The notes: generated by a model not told the origin, from the letters alone. Positions 45,001-53,109 are shown, counted from the stretch's first letter. The stretch: 64,000 nucleotides of DNA from Tiliqua scincoides (GCF_035046505.1 NC_089822.1:102308659-102372658), one strand, 5' to 3'. A program made the numbers and translations.

Positions 45001-47221
45001 GATTACACTTAATAAAAATGCCTCTGTGACAGACCATGAGCAGGAGAAAAAAGCATGTTGCATTAGATATCTTGTTCCTGAACCCGGAAGCAGTGAATGG
45101 CTGTTGTGTCATCATTGATAGTCCCATCCTTGATTAATTTGCCCAATTCCCTTTTAAAGTCATCTAAAATAGTGCTCCAGCCCAGTGATCATTTTGGCTG
45201 TCCTCACTGACAGGTCAAAATTAGGGAACCAGCTTCTGCTGCAGCAGCATTGCCATTATGACCAGGAAGGGCAGAACAGCATCTGATGCAGAATGGGAAT
45301 TACTGATGAAGCCAAGAGCCCATGCTGCAACAAGCTGCCCAAGATGCTGTTTGGTACATAGCTGCATGGTTATTTCTAGCAATTCCATGAATTTAGTTAT
45401 AGGTCAAAGTTCAGATTTTACCTTCTTCTTGAGCCAACAATAGCACGCCAGCTCAAGGCTAGACAAGAGAAATTCTTATCTTTATTATAGAACACAATTA
45501 AACCAGAGAGGCCTAGTGACCTAGAACAGGGGTGCCCAAACCCCGACCCAGGGGCCACCTGCAGTCCTCGGGGGCTCCCAATCTGGCCTGCAGAGAGCCT
45601 CCAGTCCCCAATGAGCCTCTGGCCCTCCAGAGACTTGCTAGAGCCTGTGCCGACATGACACAACTGCTCTCAGTGTGAATATGACTGTTCAACCTCTCAC
45701 CTGAGCTGTGGGATGAGGGCTCCCTCCACTGCTTGCTGTTTCAGGTCTGTGATGCAGCAGTGGCAGTGAAGGAAAGGCCAGTCTTGCTCTGTGCAAGGTC
45801 TTTTATACACCTTGAGCTACTGCAAGACCTTCATTCATTCATACAAGTTCCATCTCTAATATATTCATTTATGTAAATTTATTCAAATTTAAAATGTAAA
45901 TTAATTCCCCCCCCCCCGACAGTGTCAGACAGACGATCTGGCCCTCCTGCCAAAATGCTTGGACACCCCTGACCTAGAATATCATAGTAGAAAGAGTAGT
46001 TCACATGCAAACCGAAACAAATGCTATTTAAACTATACATATGCCCCATCTTCCTACCTGTATGTCTTGCCATCCTTGTGCTGCTCTTCATCATCCTCAT
46101 TTGACAATACAAAATGATCACTCATTTCTGGCAAGCCGGATTCTTGTAGCCGCTTCTTTTTCCTACCTCGGGGAGCTTTGGGGGTTATACCCCCAGCACT
46201 ACTGGCTGCCCCACCCTCTGAAAGGGCAATAGCCTTCTTGGAAAGGTCAGGCACAACTTGGAGAGTTGCCTGGGAGCCAGGGGGAAGCGCTGAGACAATC
46301 ATGGGTGCTGAAATGGGAAAGGTTTGCACAGAAGAGGCTGTGGTTACCAGGGACCCAGAGGGAGAAGTGATCACCAGACCAGGACCTATGGTGAGAGAAA
46401 ATGAAAAGATAAGATATTCACCAACCTCCTAAGATCTCCAGGGAAGGAAAACTTGCCCCTTAAACCCCAAGTCATATAACCTACAGCAACAATGCATTCT
46501 TAGAATGCAGGACCTGAACATTTATTTAAAAGATTTTTACCCGCCTTTCCTCTGCCAGAGCAAATGCTGGCTTACAATTTATAGATAAAAATCATATGTG
46601 CTGCTGACACATTTGAGAAAATGGTAGGTAGGGGGGAGATTTATGGAGCAACAACATCCAGACCATACAGTATGTGGCTAAAGCTTTCTTCCTGTGCACC
46701 ACCTGAGAAGGATCAGCTATGTAGGTCAGCATAGCACAGCACAGCAAGGAAGTCCCAAGCCCTCAACCCTGCCACCAACACCTCTCATCAACTCCTCCAC
46801 CCTACTGCATTCATCCCAAACCCTCTCACCTGTTGTCATGAGCCCAGCAGACTGCACAGGCACCACAGTGATGTTCTGTGTCACAGATGCCTGACTGTGT
46901 GGGGTAAGCTGTTCTGGCTTGGTATCAGCATCCATAGAAATGTTGGTGGGTAGGGCCACAGAGGTGGGTACTGTCAGTAGGGTAGGATAATGGGGGGGAG
47001 CCAGACCACAGCCCTTTTCTGAGGGCATAAGTTGCTCCTTCATCTTGTTAATAAACATACTGTTGTCAATCTACAGTGAGAGGGGAAAAGAGTTTTTTAG
47101 AACAATTGATTGCAAACATTTGCATGAAGTCTTTTAGAAGTCTGAAATCCCTTACCTGTCCTGAAACGGTGGGCACTGCTGGCCAGAAATACGGAGAGGA
47201 GTTGAAGTGAGATTCTTCCAT
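20789..47221 (-). CDS. ZNF384: ZNF384 (CIZ/NMP4), C2H2 zinc-finger transcription factor
   Basis: ZNF384 is a nuclear, DNA-bound factor that binds AT-rich/poly-dA:dT elements and regulates matrix and bone genes. The protein assembled from eight splice-supported exons is 527 residues. It starts MEESHFNSSPYFWPAVPTVS, as in mammals. Next come a serine/threonine-rich region (TQNITVVPVQSAGL, GLVITSPSGSL), a basic GRKKKR likely nuclear signal, eight C2H2 fingers, a short Q/A-rich stretch, and the conserved tail PPQCSFDLTPYKTSEHHKDI with QVEHLSSS. Phases agree at every junction and the summed length (1584 nt) is divisible by three. Skipping exon 5 gives a 466-residue form with six fingers, matching the known long and short isoforms. 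The Q/A tract is much shorter than in human. The close paralogue ZNF362 is excluded by the N terminus. Untranslated exon 1 probably lies in the CpG island at 50.5-51.2 kb. Confidence 0.97.
21263..21421 (-). CDS. ZNF384: ZNF384 coding exon 7
   Basis: 159 nt, phase 0 both ends: SHRRQHNKDKPFKCHNCHRA, YTDAASLEVHLATHTVKHAK and IYNCSMCNRAYTS. Completes finger 6, holds finger 7 and begins finger 8. Acceptor GACTCCTGTAG, donor TCG|GTAAGA. Confidence 0.95.
21503..21958. mobile_element. CpG-rich hAT MITE, family D, in a ZNF384 intron
   Basis: Perfect 8-bp target duplication CTCTACAG at 21495-21502 and 21959-21966. The ends are CTGCGATTTTCAAACT and AGTTTGAATACCATTG (inverted, imperfect). The 456-bp interior is GC-rich with many CpG and contains its own inverted segments (GGCAGTGGCGCAATCCCCAG; CTGCAGGG repeats). 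A partial relative lies at about 44530-44690. Open frames here are by-products of the composition. Confidence 0.9.
22201..22378. mobile_element. hAT MITE, 'tgttccctctaagctg' family
   Basis: Starts CTGTGTTCCCTCTAAGCTG and ends TTAGAGGGAGCATAG. Flanks CTTCTAAA (22193-22200) and CTCCTAAA (22379-22386) differ at one base. Located in the intron between ZNF384 exons 6 and 7. Confidence 0.8.
22387..23769 (-). other. ZNF384: ZNF384 intron 6, remainder
   Basis: No exon or clear repeat recognised. Confidence 0.4.
23770..23848 (-). CDS. ZNF384: ZNF384 coding exon 6
   Basis: 79 nt: IHTGDRPYKCAHPGCEKAFT and QLSNLQ, first part of finger 6 with the C-x4-C spacing (CAHPGC). Acceptor CCATGGTAG, donor CTGCAG|GTAAGA, phase 0 end. 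Confidence 0.95.
24685..24867 (-). CDS. ZNF384: ZNF384 coding exon 5, two-finger cassette
   Basis: 183 nt, in frame. Encodes IHSKLHTAIVKPHKCPHCSK and then fingers FANTSYLAQHLRIH and CRYCQKAFRQLSHLQQHTR. It is a clear tandem duplicate of the second half of exon 4. The same 61-residue block separates the 577- and 516-residue human isoforms, so it is most likely alternatively spliced here too. The donor (CACG|GTAAGG) and the first 22 intron bases equal those of exon 4. Confidence 0.95.
25101..25171. repeat. G-run and (GTG)n in ZNF384 intron
   Basis: A run of 14 G (25101-25114) and a GTG/GGT triplet array (25137-25171) lie in the 557-bp intron between exon 4 and the cassette exon 5. On the transcript (minus strand) these read as C-rich and CAC-rich tracts. 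Confidence 0.85.
25425..25649 (-). CDS. ZNF384: ZNF384 coding exon 4 (fingers 1-3)
   Basis: Encodes CRMCSLTFYSKSEMQIHSKS, CPHCSKSFANSSYLAQHIRI and CSYCQKAFRQLSHLQQHTR. The last histidine of finger 3 is supplied by whichever exon follows, because both exon 5 and exon 6 begin with codons for IH after the split arginine. The donor is CACG|GTAAGG. Confidence 0.97.
25870..29357. mobile_element. Tigger-like DNA transposon split by a CR1 insertion
   Basis: Left end CGGGTGTGCGTCACTTAATGATG at 25870 after TA; right end complementary, CATTAAGCAAATGG then TTAAGTGGCACACGCCTG before TA at 29358-29359. The arms (25870 to about 26130, and about 29288-29357) are short. The 3.1 kb between is a CR1 copy, so the CR1 landed later. 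TA target and this terminal type suggest the Tc1/mariner (Tigger) superfamily. Confidence 0.75.
26135..29287 (-). mobile_element. CR1 LINE, copy 1 (ORF2 and 3' end)
   Basis: Minus strand, nested in the Tigger-like element and in the 20-kb ZNF384 intron. From 5': endonuclease (MRDFNYPHIDW at 28689, GNSDHAAIRFDM near 28480), linker, reverse transcriptase (GPDGIHPRVIKEL, NYRPVSLTSILGKMVE, YLDFQKAFDTVPHQRLL, GVPQGSVLGPVLFNLFINDL), a C-terminal region ([35 protein letters not shown]), then a 3' UTR with GGATCAGGCCATAGGCCCAT. The catalytic motif reads FAGD instead of FADD, and several frameshifts split the ORF, so it is inactive. It lacks ORF1. Confidence 0.95.
29360..31417 (-). other. ZNF384: ZNF384 intron 3, unassigned stretch
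   Basis: No splice-supported exon or known repeat recognised; open frames are short. Confidence 0.4.
31426..31863 (-). mobile_element. hAT MITE, family A copy 4 (reverse)
   Basis: Perfect 8-bp duplication CTTTAGAG at 31418-31425 and 31864-31871. The left terminus is shortened (CAGCCCCGGCCTGG), the right reads AAATGTTTGCCCACCCCTG. Confidence 0.9.
31914..32703 (+). mobile_element. L2 LINE, 3' end, 5' truncated, with target duplication
   Basis: A 203-codon open frame carries the C-terminal part of L2 ORF2: GVFLDPQLLLESQLAAVARG, SGLDYCNALYVGLPLKTVWK, LQLVQNAAARVVAGVRRF, VLTFKTLYGSGPGYLRDRLL and AFSVVAPELWNTLPLELR. A 3' UTR (GCCGCCTTGTGTGCCC) and (AAT)n tail follow. TAATTCTT flanks both ends (31906-31913, 32704-32711). 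The open frame and perfect duplication suggest a recent insertion. Confidence 0.93.
32712..35387 (-). other. ZNF384: ZNF384 intron 3, unassigned stretch
   Basis: No exon recognised. The segment near 33468-33560 (ATTGTAAGCTCACTGGGCAG) resembles the 3' half of an ancient SINE. A run of 13 G is at about 34984-34996. Confidence 0.4.
35388..36083. mobile_element. Tigger-like MITE
   Basis: Left end CAGTCAGTTCTCGTTATCTG after TA; right end reads TTAAGAGAACTGACT, its near complement. The interior start (GTTAGGTTCCTGGAAAACC, ATGGGGAAAATGGGG) is typical of Tigger-type non-autonomous elements. Confidence 0.7.
36084..37573 (-). other. ZNF384: ZNF384 intron 3, unassigned stretch
   Basis: No exon or clear repeat recognised. 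Confidence 0.4.
37574..38353. mobile_element. Tigger-like element with long internal hairpin
   Basis: Left CAGGGCACCCGCATTATCCA after TA; right reads AGTGAATAATGAGGGTCCACT before ATA, partly complementary. It contains an inverted repeat at about 37665-37860 and was later split by a hAT MITE at 37898-38254. Confidence 0.7.
37898..38254. mobile_element. hAT MITE nested in the Tigger-like element
   Basis: Starts CAGTGGTTCCCAACCTTTAG, ends GGGTAGGAACAAGTG. Perfect 8-bp duplication CTTTAAGT (37890-37897, 38255-38262). Confidence 0.93.
38354..39268 (-). other. ZNF384: ZNF384 intron 3, unassigned stretch
   Basis: No exon or clear repeat recognised. Confidence 0.4.
39269..39718 (+). mobile_element. 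hAT MITE, family A copy 5
   Basis: Starts CAGGGGAGGGGTGTCCAAAC, with a small duplication of AGGGG in the terminus, and ends TTTGGGGACCCCTG. No matching 8-bp flank was seen. Confidence 0.88.
39949..40028. repeat. Short palindromic repeat (CAATCCTATGC family)
   Basis: CTGCAATTCTACCCACACTT, ACCTAGAAGTCCCACTGAAT and CACATAGGATTGCAT in the family's order; moderately diverged. Confidence 0.7.
40173..40786 (+). mobile_element. Tigger element with remnant coding sequence
   Basis: Ends are inverted: AAGTGGTGCCTCGCAAGTCGA on the left and TTCGTCTTGTGAGGCACCACTG on the right, TA on both sides. Two adjacent 47-bp direct repeats start at 40303 and 40350. An open frame at 40268-40630 holds an acidic stretch (GEEDSEESDVSDCEQ, DSSDDEFLGFPE) like the C-terminal tail of pogo/Tigger transposases. 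The DDE core is absent. Confidence 0.85.
40790..42082 (-). other. ZNF384: ZNF384 intron 3, unassigned stretch
   Basis: A 130-codon plus-strand open frame (41422-41814) is Ser/Phe/Pro-rich with no recognised domain or splice support; I treat it as chance. A run of C lies near 41970. Confidence 0.4.
42083..42300 (+). mobile_element. tRNA-derived SINE
   Basis: Plus strand: GTGTTGTGTCATGGTCAGAG (A-box region), CAGATTCAAATCCCCACTC (B box), a MIR/CORE-like ACCTTGAGCAAGTCA and GGTTATTGTGAGGATAAA, then a 3' end with AGCTACTTGGAGGAACAGTG. Same family as 13028 and 55595. Confidence 0.8.
43460..43908 (+). mobile_element. hAT MITE, family A copy 6
   Basis: Starts CAGGGGTGTCCAGACTTTTT, ends TTTGGGCACCCCG. 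Perfect 8-bp duplication CCCTAATC (43452-43459, 43909-43916). Confidence 0.95.
44290..44690. mobile_element. hAT-derived composite with internal tandem units
   Basis: One and a half units of a roughly 190-bp block (CCTATGGAAA, TTTACTCATGAGTA, GGGCAGGCCAAGAGGAATGC, AATGAACGCAGG) precede a segment matching family D: AGTTTTCAAACTGGGGC, GGCAGTGGCGCAATCCCCAG, GGGGACTGCAGGGACT. The same block occurs twice in the 53.7-kb element. The right end lacks a clear terminus. Confidence 0.65.
44700..45518 (-). other. ZNF384: ZNF384 intron 3 with old CR1 trace
   Basis: At about 45120-45180 TTTGCCCAATTCCCTTTTAA resembles the CR1 3' coding end seen intact at 26350. Otherwise nothing recognised. Confidence 0.4.
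45527..45971 (-). mobile_element. hAT MITE, family A copy 7 (reverse)
   Basis: Starts CAGGGGTGCCCAAACCCC, ends TTGGACACCCCTG. Perfect 8-bp duplication ACCTAGAA (45519-45526, 45972-45979). Its right end lies 87 bp from coding exon 3 of ZNF384. Confidence 0.95.
46058..46385 (-). CDS. ZNF384: ZNF384 coding exon 3 (basic NLS)
   Basis: Begins with acceptor CACCATAG and GPGLVITSPSGSLVTTASS, continues through VSALPPGSQATLQVVPDLSKK, the basic PRGRKKKR and acidic SNEDDEEQ, and ends ...DGKTYR with donor ACAG|GTAGGA, phase 2. The next coding exon is 20.4 kb away. Confidence 0.95.
46519..46600 (-). mobile_element. SINE/L2 tail fragment
   Basis: TTATTTAAAAGATTTTTACC and CGCCTTTCCTCTGCC then GCTTACAATTTATA resemble the reverse complement of an L2/SINE 3' tail. 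It lies in the intron between ZNF384 coding exons 2 and 3. Confidence 0.5.
46830..47070 (-). CDS. ZNF384: ZNF384 coding exon 2
   Basis: The acceptor CTCACTGTAG precedes IDNSMFINKMKEQLMPSEKG. The exon continues LAPPHYPTLLTVPTSVALP and QLTPHSQASVTQNITVVPVQ and ends in phase 1 at ACAACAG|GTGAGAG. Very close to the mammalian sequence. Confidence 0.95.
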
Positions 47222-47226
47222 TCTAG
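47156..47226 (-). CDS. ZNF384: ZNF384 exon with start codon
   Basis: The acceptor TTTCTTTCTTCAG is followed by CTAGA and the ATG at 47221-47219. 22 codons end ...VSGQ with donor ACAG|GTAAGG, phase 0. The upstream leader is therefore spliced from a separate untranslated exon. Confidence 0.95.
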
Positions 47227-47229
47227 CTG

Positions 47230-49979
47230 AAGAAAGAAAGACAGAGCCCAACATCACTCAGAGGTCCTTTTGTACTACTACTACTATTACTACTAAAATA
47301 ATACTACTGAGACTCAATCCTTTCTCATTTAAAACCAGTCCTAACGCTCTAATGCCAAGATTCTATCAGCCTGCAAAACAAATTGGATGCTTCCCTGATG
47401 TTTCAATGGTTCCATAGTTAAAATTATCCCCCCAACCAACATTATCTAGAGAACATGGCCAGACATGGCATACAAAGTCATGATTTTCCCAGAAAGACAC
47501 TTGTCTTTCATACCCCGAGTGGCAAAACTACACACACCTGGGTATTTGATTCTTTCCTCTCAAAACATTGCCAGGTTGCAAAACAAAATACAGAAGCAGA
47601 AGATTCTTCTAAAATGCTTAAAATGGCAACGTTACAAGAATTTGAGCCTCTGTGTAAAAAACAAACAAACTGTTGAATCTTCCCTGTTGTAGAACTTTTG
47701 ATGATGTGATTGCAGAGCAAACCCTAACAGATCAGGACAGGTAGCTGATAATTTGCAGTGCAAGCCTTTTTGTGACCTTTTGGTTGAAAAGCAATAAATA
47801 TTAATAGAAAACCCCAGATTTCATTGGCAGCATACAAGAGCAGGTCTCATTTGCTGCAGTTTGTTGAGATGCAATGAGGTGGGCCTATACAAGCTTTAAA
47901 ATAATCACCTGCCAAGAGTGTGACCAGTCCAAATTCTCAATGAAAGATGTTAGCTTAAAAAGCTTTATACTCAACAGTCACATGCATTTAACAAACCCTT
48001 TCCCCTCTCAAAGGCAGGGCAATAAACACTACTGACATCCTGGATCCTACCTCCCCTTAAGTCAAGATCCAAACACAATCTCTAGAGTAAGTTATGCTCA
48101 GATCAGAATCATGCTATCCCTATTTTTCTTCAGCTACCAGCAGGCCTTTCAAACAGCCTAAAATGCTTTTCACAATGATACTGACTGGGTTACAGAGTCA
48201 AAAATATTGAAATAACCACAGAAAAGATAAATGAACTTATATACAATAGAATTCTGGATCTGATGGTAGGAAATCAAGAAATGGGGCCTGGAAATCATCG
48301 TATTTCTGCTAATTATGCCATTTTTATGTAGCATGATATACCTAAAAATACCACTTTTTCCAATCAGAACAGCCTTACTCCAGAGCTAGGAACAATAGTT
48401 CTTGGCCATGCATCCAAAGTGCATGCCTAAAAGTACTATTAGGTGACCCTGAATCTGAACAGGAACTACACCTGAGAAAGGGCAATATGGCAGTATGACC
48501 CAATATGGGGCAATAAGGGCAGTATGATCCAAAATAAACATGATAAGAAAATCCGCTGGGCTGCTAAACTTCCACAAGACAATATTGTTTAACGTGGGAG
48601 AATGCACCACATTGGGTAATGCACCTCTTGCAATGCAGCCTTCTAATGATGATACAACAATGGCAACAATCCTGAGCACATGTTCTTTTCAACAAAGCTC
48701 GTTAGACTCACTGGCACTTACTTCCAAGGAAACAGACTTGAGTCATGATTGCACAAGTGTATAATGCCTTCATTGTCAGAATACTTTATGCCCTGCTGAA
48801 AAGTTATCATCTCAGTTTTCAAATGCAATTCAAACTTTTTTAAAAGTTCCATTGATTTCTTTACCTCCAATTTATTATTAAAAGTCAGTGTAGCTTTAAA
48901 GTAAAAATAACTTCCAGAGTCCAATAACTGTGCACCAACAGAACAGATAGTCTACAAACAATGAGGGCAATACCACCATACATGGTTCATCTCCCTTTTC
49001 AATATTAGTCAGAGATGATCCAGAGAGTATAAAGGTTGAATTCACGCTAAACAAAATATATATGAAGTTGCAGAGTTGCAACCCATACCAAATATACAAA
49101 AGAATAAGTAGTATATGTTACTATTATACAGTCACCTATTCAAATGTCATTATCTCCTATTCCTAGCTGCTATTGATCGCAAAGGATCTGGTTTCCGTCA
49201 GAACATGCTACTAAAGCTAAGCAAAGAGCTTTTATTTCACCAACAAGTAAGACCAGTCAAAACATTAGGTATGCTTCAGGCAGGAGCACCAGGTCCTCAA
49301 AGAATCAACACAGTTAGACAGCACAACAGGTTGAGACATCACAGCACAACAGGTTCTTTAGCATCATGTTAAATATAAAACTATACACAAGACCATAAAC
49401 ACCACATTTCTGTGGACTGGGGTTAGCCAGATGACCAGTTTTCAACTAGGGCCCACACTGCTAAAAAATCCAGAAGGCAAAGTGATTTTTTAAGACAGAC
49501 TCTAGCATAAGAGTTATATACTGCAGATAAAACACAAACACACTCCACTGCACAACTCAAACAGTGGATGGTGGATCATCTCTGACTCTTATATTGCAAT
49601 CCTAATCACAATTATCCAACACCAGTAACTTAAAAAGAGTATCAGAACAAGGGACCTACACATAACCCTCTAAAAAGAACATACAGGGAAACATTATAAA
49701 CATAAAAGAGCAGCTTCAGTGGGAGGGGAACTATAGGTCCTGGAACTTTATATCCTGCCTCCCTCTTCTAGGTATCCCTACCTTTCAGACCCCTACCTGT
49801 AGCTTGAGGATCTAACTTCAGAGTAAGTGTCAAAGAAGGTGTTATAAGCATCCCAAATACTGCTCACAGCACTGCCAACCGCATTTAAGCTATTAACTAA
49901 TTTTGTACTGAAACTAATTCAGTGGAGGGAGGAAAAATGAATACGAACCATGGAACCTATGGGTGAGGAATTCAATCCT
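47230..49979 (-). other. ZNF384: ZNF384 first intron, unassigned stretch
   Basis: Between the start-codon exon and the CpG island. No exon or clear transposon recognised; a short TAC triplet run is at about 47273-47296. Confidence 0.45.
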
Positions 49980-50230
49980 TACGAATAGCCCTACTTTTAA
50001 ATCAGACCATAGGACCATCCAGTCCATGGCTTGTAGTGAGGCCACAAGCAGGCATGAAGGCAGAAGACCTCCCCCACAGTTGGTTTCCCAGCCTGCAGAG
50101 TAATGCTGTCTAGGAGCACCAAAGTTCCACATATCTATTATGGCCAATAACAATTAATAGGACTGCCCTCTGGGAATTTGTCCAGCCCCATTTTGAAGCC
50201 ATTTAAGCAAGTGGATACCTTGTAGTAGCA
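49980..50230 (-). mobile_element. Degraded CR1 3' end
   Basis: CAGACCATAGGACCATCCAG, ATTAATAGGACTGCCC and GGAATTTGTCCAGCCCCATT match in order the CR1 3' UTR and last codons present at 26150-26360. Heavily mutated, so old. Confidence 0.6.
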
Positions 50231-50495
50231 AGTCCTATGAGTGGCTACTACAAGCGGCAAGTCCCGCAAGTTGCTACTGCGAGCAGCTACTACAAGTGGC
50301 AAGTCCTGCAAGTTGCTACTACGAGCAGTTACTACAAGTGGCAAGTCCTGCAAGTTGCTACTACAAGAGGCTACTACGAGTGGCATGTCCTGCAAGTTGC
50401 TCATACGAGCAGCTACTACAAGTGGCAAGTCCTACAAGTTGCTACTGCGAGTGGCTACAGCGAGTGGCAAGTGCTGCAAGTTGCAAGTCCTATAA
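50221..50495. repeat. 42-bp-unit minisatellite at edge of ZNF384 CpG island
   Basis: About six imperfect copies of a 42-bp unit containing GGCAAGTCCTGCAAGTTGCT and ACTACGAGCAGCTACTACAA. Because 42 is a multiple of three, several frames stay open; on the minus strand they read a 14-residue repeat LPLVVAARSSNLQD. Unit boundaries blur at both ends. Lies in the presumed first intron or 5' leader of ZNF384. Confidence 0.9.
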
Positions 50496-50519
50496 GTGAG
50501 TAGTGCAGGACAGAAAAGG

Positions 50520-51200
50520 TCCTCTGGTCCAGCGCTCCAGAGGCGGACGAGGCCCGCCTAGGAGGACCCGGCTGGCGACCGCAGCGGCGCAGACGGGCGT
50601 CCCGGTCCCGGCCCGCCACCCCGCCCGCCCGCGTCCCCGCTCGCACTGACCCCGCCCGCGGCCCCTGGCCCTCCGCCCCGTGCGGGCCGAGGCGGGGAAG
50701 AGCGGTCGGGCCGACGCGGAGTCCAGCGGCGAACGGGCCAGCAGCTGGGAGGGGGCAGCCCCGGAGCCTCCGCTGCCGCCGCCGCCTCCCGCCGCCACCG
50801 CTCCCCCGGACAGCCAGGCGGACAGGAGGCAGCCCTTCTCTTCCGCTTCCGGGTGACCCAGCCCCGGAAGCGCCCCCTGCCGAGCGAAGCCGCCCATGTT
50901 CTCCCGCCCGCTGCCCATGGCGCGGCCCCGCCCGGCCCCCGGAGACGGCCCCCCGCTCCGGCCCCACTGGCGGCAGCGGCGCCTCCTCCTCACCGGAAAG
51001 GGGAGCGCGCCTTCACTTCCGGGGCCGGGGGCGGTGCTTCGAACCGCTTCCGGCGCGCCGCTCCCGCCGCGCGTAGACGCCGCTGCTCCTCGCAGGAAGT
51101 GACGTCGGCGCGGCCAACGGCCGCCTTTCGAAAGCGGCTTTGCCCGGGCGGGCGGAGGGTCCGTGGGCGGCTCTGAGGGCCTCTGGGGCGGGCCGCAGTC
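50520..51200 (-). promoter_or_regulatory. ZNF384: CpG-island promoter of ZNF384 (likely untranslated exon 1)
   Basis: About 680 bp of very GC-rich, CpG-dense sequence, the only one in the window not explained by a MITE, upstream of the first coding exon. Contains many GC boxes (CCCGCCC) and ETS cores (TTCCGG at about 50846, 51015 and 51048). A plausible exon-1 donor is TTCCG|GTGAGGAGG at 50994/50993 on the minus strand. No TATA box. Long open frames here reflect base composition. A divergent transcript on the plus strand cannot be excluded. Confidence 0.75.
51094..51107 (+). promoter_or_regulatory. Composite ETS/CRE site
   Basis: AGGAAGTGACGTCG: an ETS core (GGAA) overlapping a CRE half (TGACGTC). 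This spacing is a known composite promoter motif usually found near start sites, which supports transcription start close to 51.05 kb. Confidence 0.6.
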
Positions 51201-51224
51201 TTGCCACGCTGTCCTGGGAGCGGG

Positions 51225-51358
51225 ACTTCCTTCTGAGTAGACCTGCTCTGGACTGGGCGCTCAGGCTGCAGGCCTCCCCACAGTGACCTGGGAGTAAGCC
51301 CCACTGACTGCATTGGGGCTTCCTTCTGAGTTGACCTGCCTAGGATCGGGCCCGCCCG
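51225..51358. repeat. Short palindromic repeats upstream of the promoter
   Basis: Phrases of the CAATCCTATGC family: GGGACTTCCTTCTGAGTAGA, GTGACCTGGGAGTAAGCCCC and GGGGCTTCCTTCTGAGTTGA. Two partial units, GC-shifted. Confidence 0.6.
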
Positions 51359-51499
51359 GCCACCACAGCATCTTTGCTTGTGCTGACACGCCGCACAGCG
51401 GTGGTGATGCCCAGAAAGGGGCCTGGGAGGGCTCTTGCTCAGGGATGCCTCAGGCTCCTTCTCAGTCACCGCTTTGCATTTCGAAGTCGTCCTCGAGCC

Positions 51500-51802
51500 C
51501 AGCGAGTCTCAACCTTTGACCTCCGCTGCAGCACTTCACGTGGTCCACCTGTTCAAAGGACTGCACTGAAAGTGACTGGTGATGACATCGTCGCCAGTTA
51601 CTTCTGGAGCGGGAGGCCAGGCGTGATGCAGCAAACGCCAGAAAGAGCTTTGCAAATCTGCCCACCAAGCTGAACTTCCTGCCACTGTTTGCCATGTCGT
51701 ATTCCTGGCCTCGCTGCCAGGAGGCAGGTGTCCCACACGTACCGCTAGACACCACCTCAGGGACCACTGGTGGCACCTTGTACCACTTGTTGAGAAGCAC
51801 CG
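51500..51802 (-). mobile_element. hAT MITE, family C
   Basis: Starts CAGCGAGTCTCAACCTTTGA, ends GTTGAGAAGCACCG. Flanks CTCGAGCC and TTCTAGCC match 6 of 8. Related to 14351-14560. Confidence 0.75.
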
Positions 51803-51967
51803 TTCTAGCCCTTTTGCTTTTAGCAACACGAGGGGAAACGTGGCAGCAGCATTTCTGCACAACTGAAGCGAGTTTTACTTCAGCCATGCAGCTTTCTAGC
51901 CAGTGGAGGCAAAAGCACAAGAATCAAAAATTTGGCACTTTGGTGTACTTCATTAATATATTTAATA

Positions 51968-52052
51968 CAGGCTGCAATCCTAACCACACTTTCCTGAGAG
52001 TAAGCCCCATTGAACAAAGTAGAAGTTACTTCTGAGTAGACCTGGTGAGGCT
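51968..52052. repeat. Short palindromic repeat (CAATCCTATGC family)
   Basis: GGCTGCAATCCTAACCACAC, GAGAGTAAGCCCCATTGAAC and TTACTTCTGAGTAGACCTGG. A further diverged pair is at about 52480-52640. Confidence 0.75.
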
Positions 52053-52059
52053 TGTGCCC

Positions 52060-53109
52060 ATTATTAAATAACTTCAAGCAAGTTCATTATCTGAGTTTAG
52101 CGGGGATTCTGCCGCTACAGGTCCCACCTTTTCATACACTGATTTTTTATTCACGGATTAGATTAAACAGTGATGGCCATTGCAGTAAGAAGTGCTGATC
52201 CTTGGAGAAGGGAGAAAACACGTCCCCTTTCTAAAAACTTTTTCTAGGGAATCAAGAGAGTCAGACTACTAGACTGATATTTTCACTGAGAAAAACAACA
52301 CCTTCCCTTCCCCCTGAGCCACCAAAAGAATGGAATGCAGAATCGATGAACCACTTTCACATTCCACTCCCCAGAGAGGATTACAGCCTTTATCTTACTG
52401 AACACAATGAGCTTACTTCAGAGTAAAATGAATAAATCTGTTTTCAAACACCTCTACCTATGAATTCTTGTTTGGGGATAGATAGACCAAAAGCCGTAAG
52501 CATACTTATTAGGGAGTAAGAGACCTACTGAACTCACCATTGAATGAATTCCTAAGTAGACATATTAGGATCAGATTGCAACTAGCAAAATACAGTGTAA
52601 ATCGTACTGAACTCAACAGCATTTACTTCTGAATAAATATGCTTACTATCCTCCATGGAATTTTGAGTGCATGTGCACGCCATCAGGCTGTAAACTGTTT
52701 TGTGAGGGTATACTCAACTAGCCCCACATCTTTAGTTAATACCATTTCTGTCCAACATTGCATATACATAGCAGGAACCAAATGTGTACACCTGTGGACC
52801 AGGCAAAAAAAGGTTCACAGGACTCTTGTAGCTTGTGCTGAACTGAAGACTGACCACTGGTATCATCTCAGAAAGCATAAACTGTGCTCTCCTCCCTTGC
52901 AGTGGCCAAAAAAAACACCAACTGCCCTCTGAGGAGGAAGAGAAGACGCCTATAAGCCATAACCCCACATGCACACCTTTTTATTACAATAATTTCCCCA
53001 TTGATTGATTTGCTGTAAGCTGCACTTCAGAGCTTTGTCTGCTAAAGGGTGGGGTACAAATGCTTAAAACAAAGAAAGCAATGTCTTCTAGCTTGTAAGA
53101 AACTGTATT
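52060..53109. other. Intergenic DNA, nothing firm
   Basis: The stretch ATTGCATATACATAGCAGGA with AAATGTGTACACCTGTGG near 52757-52800 recurs near 43083-43127 and, inverted, near 58920-58960, so it is an interspersed repeat of unknown family. No gene recognised. Confidence 0.45.

Noticed and set aside
50237-50503. Repeated-peptide frame MSGYYKRQVPQV...
   Set aside because: Product of a 42-bp minisatellite, open in several frames because the unit is a multiple of three.
50455-51469. Long open frames (over 150 codons) in the CpG island on both strands
   Set aside because: Arg/Gly/Ala/Pro-rich products with no domain; expected from few stop codons in GC-rich DNA.
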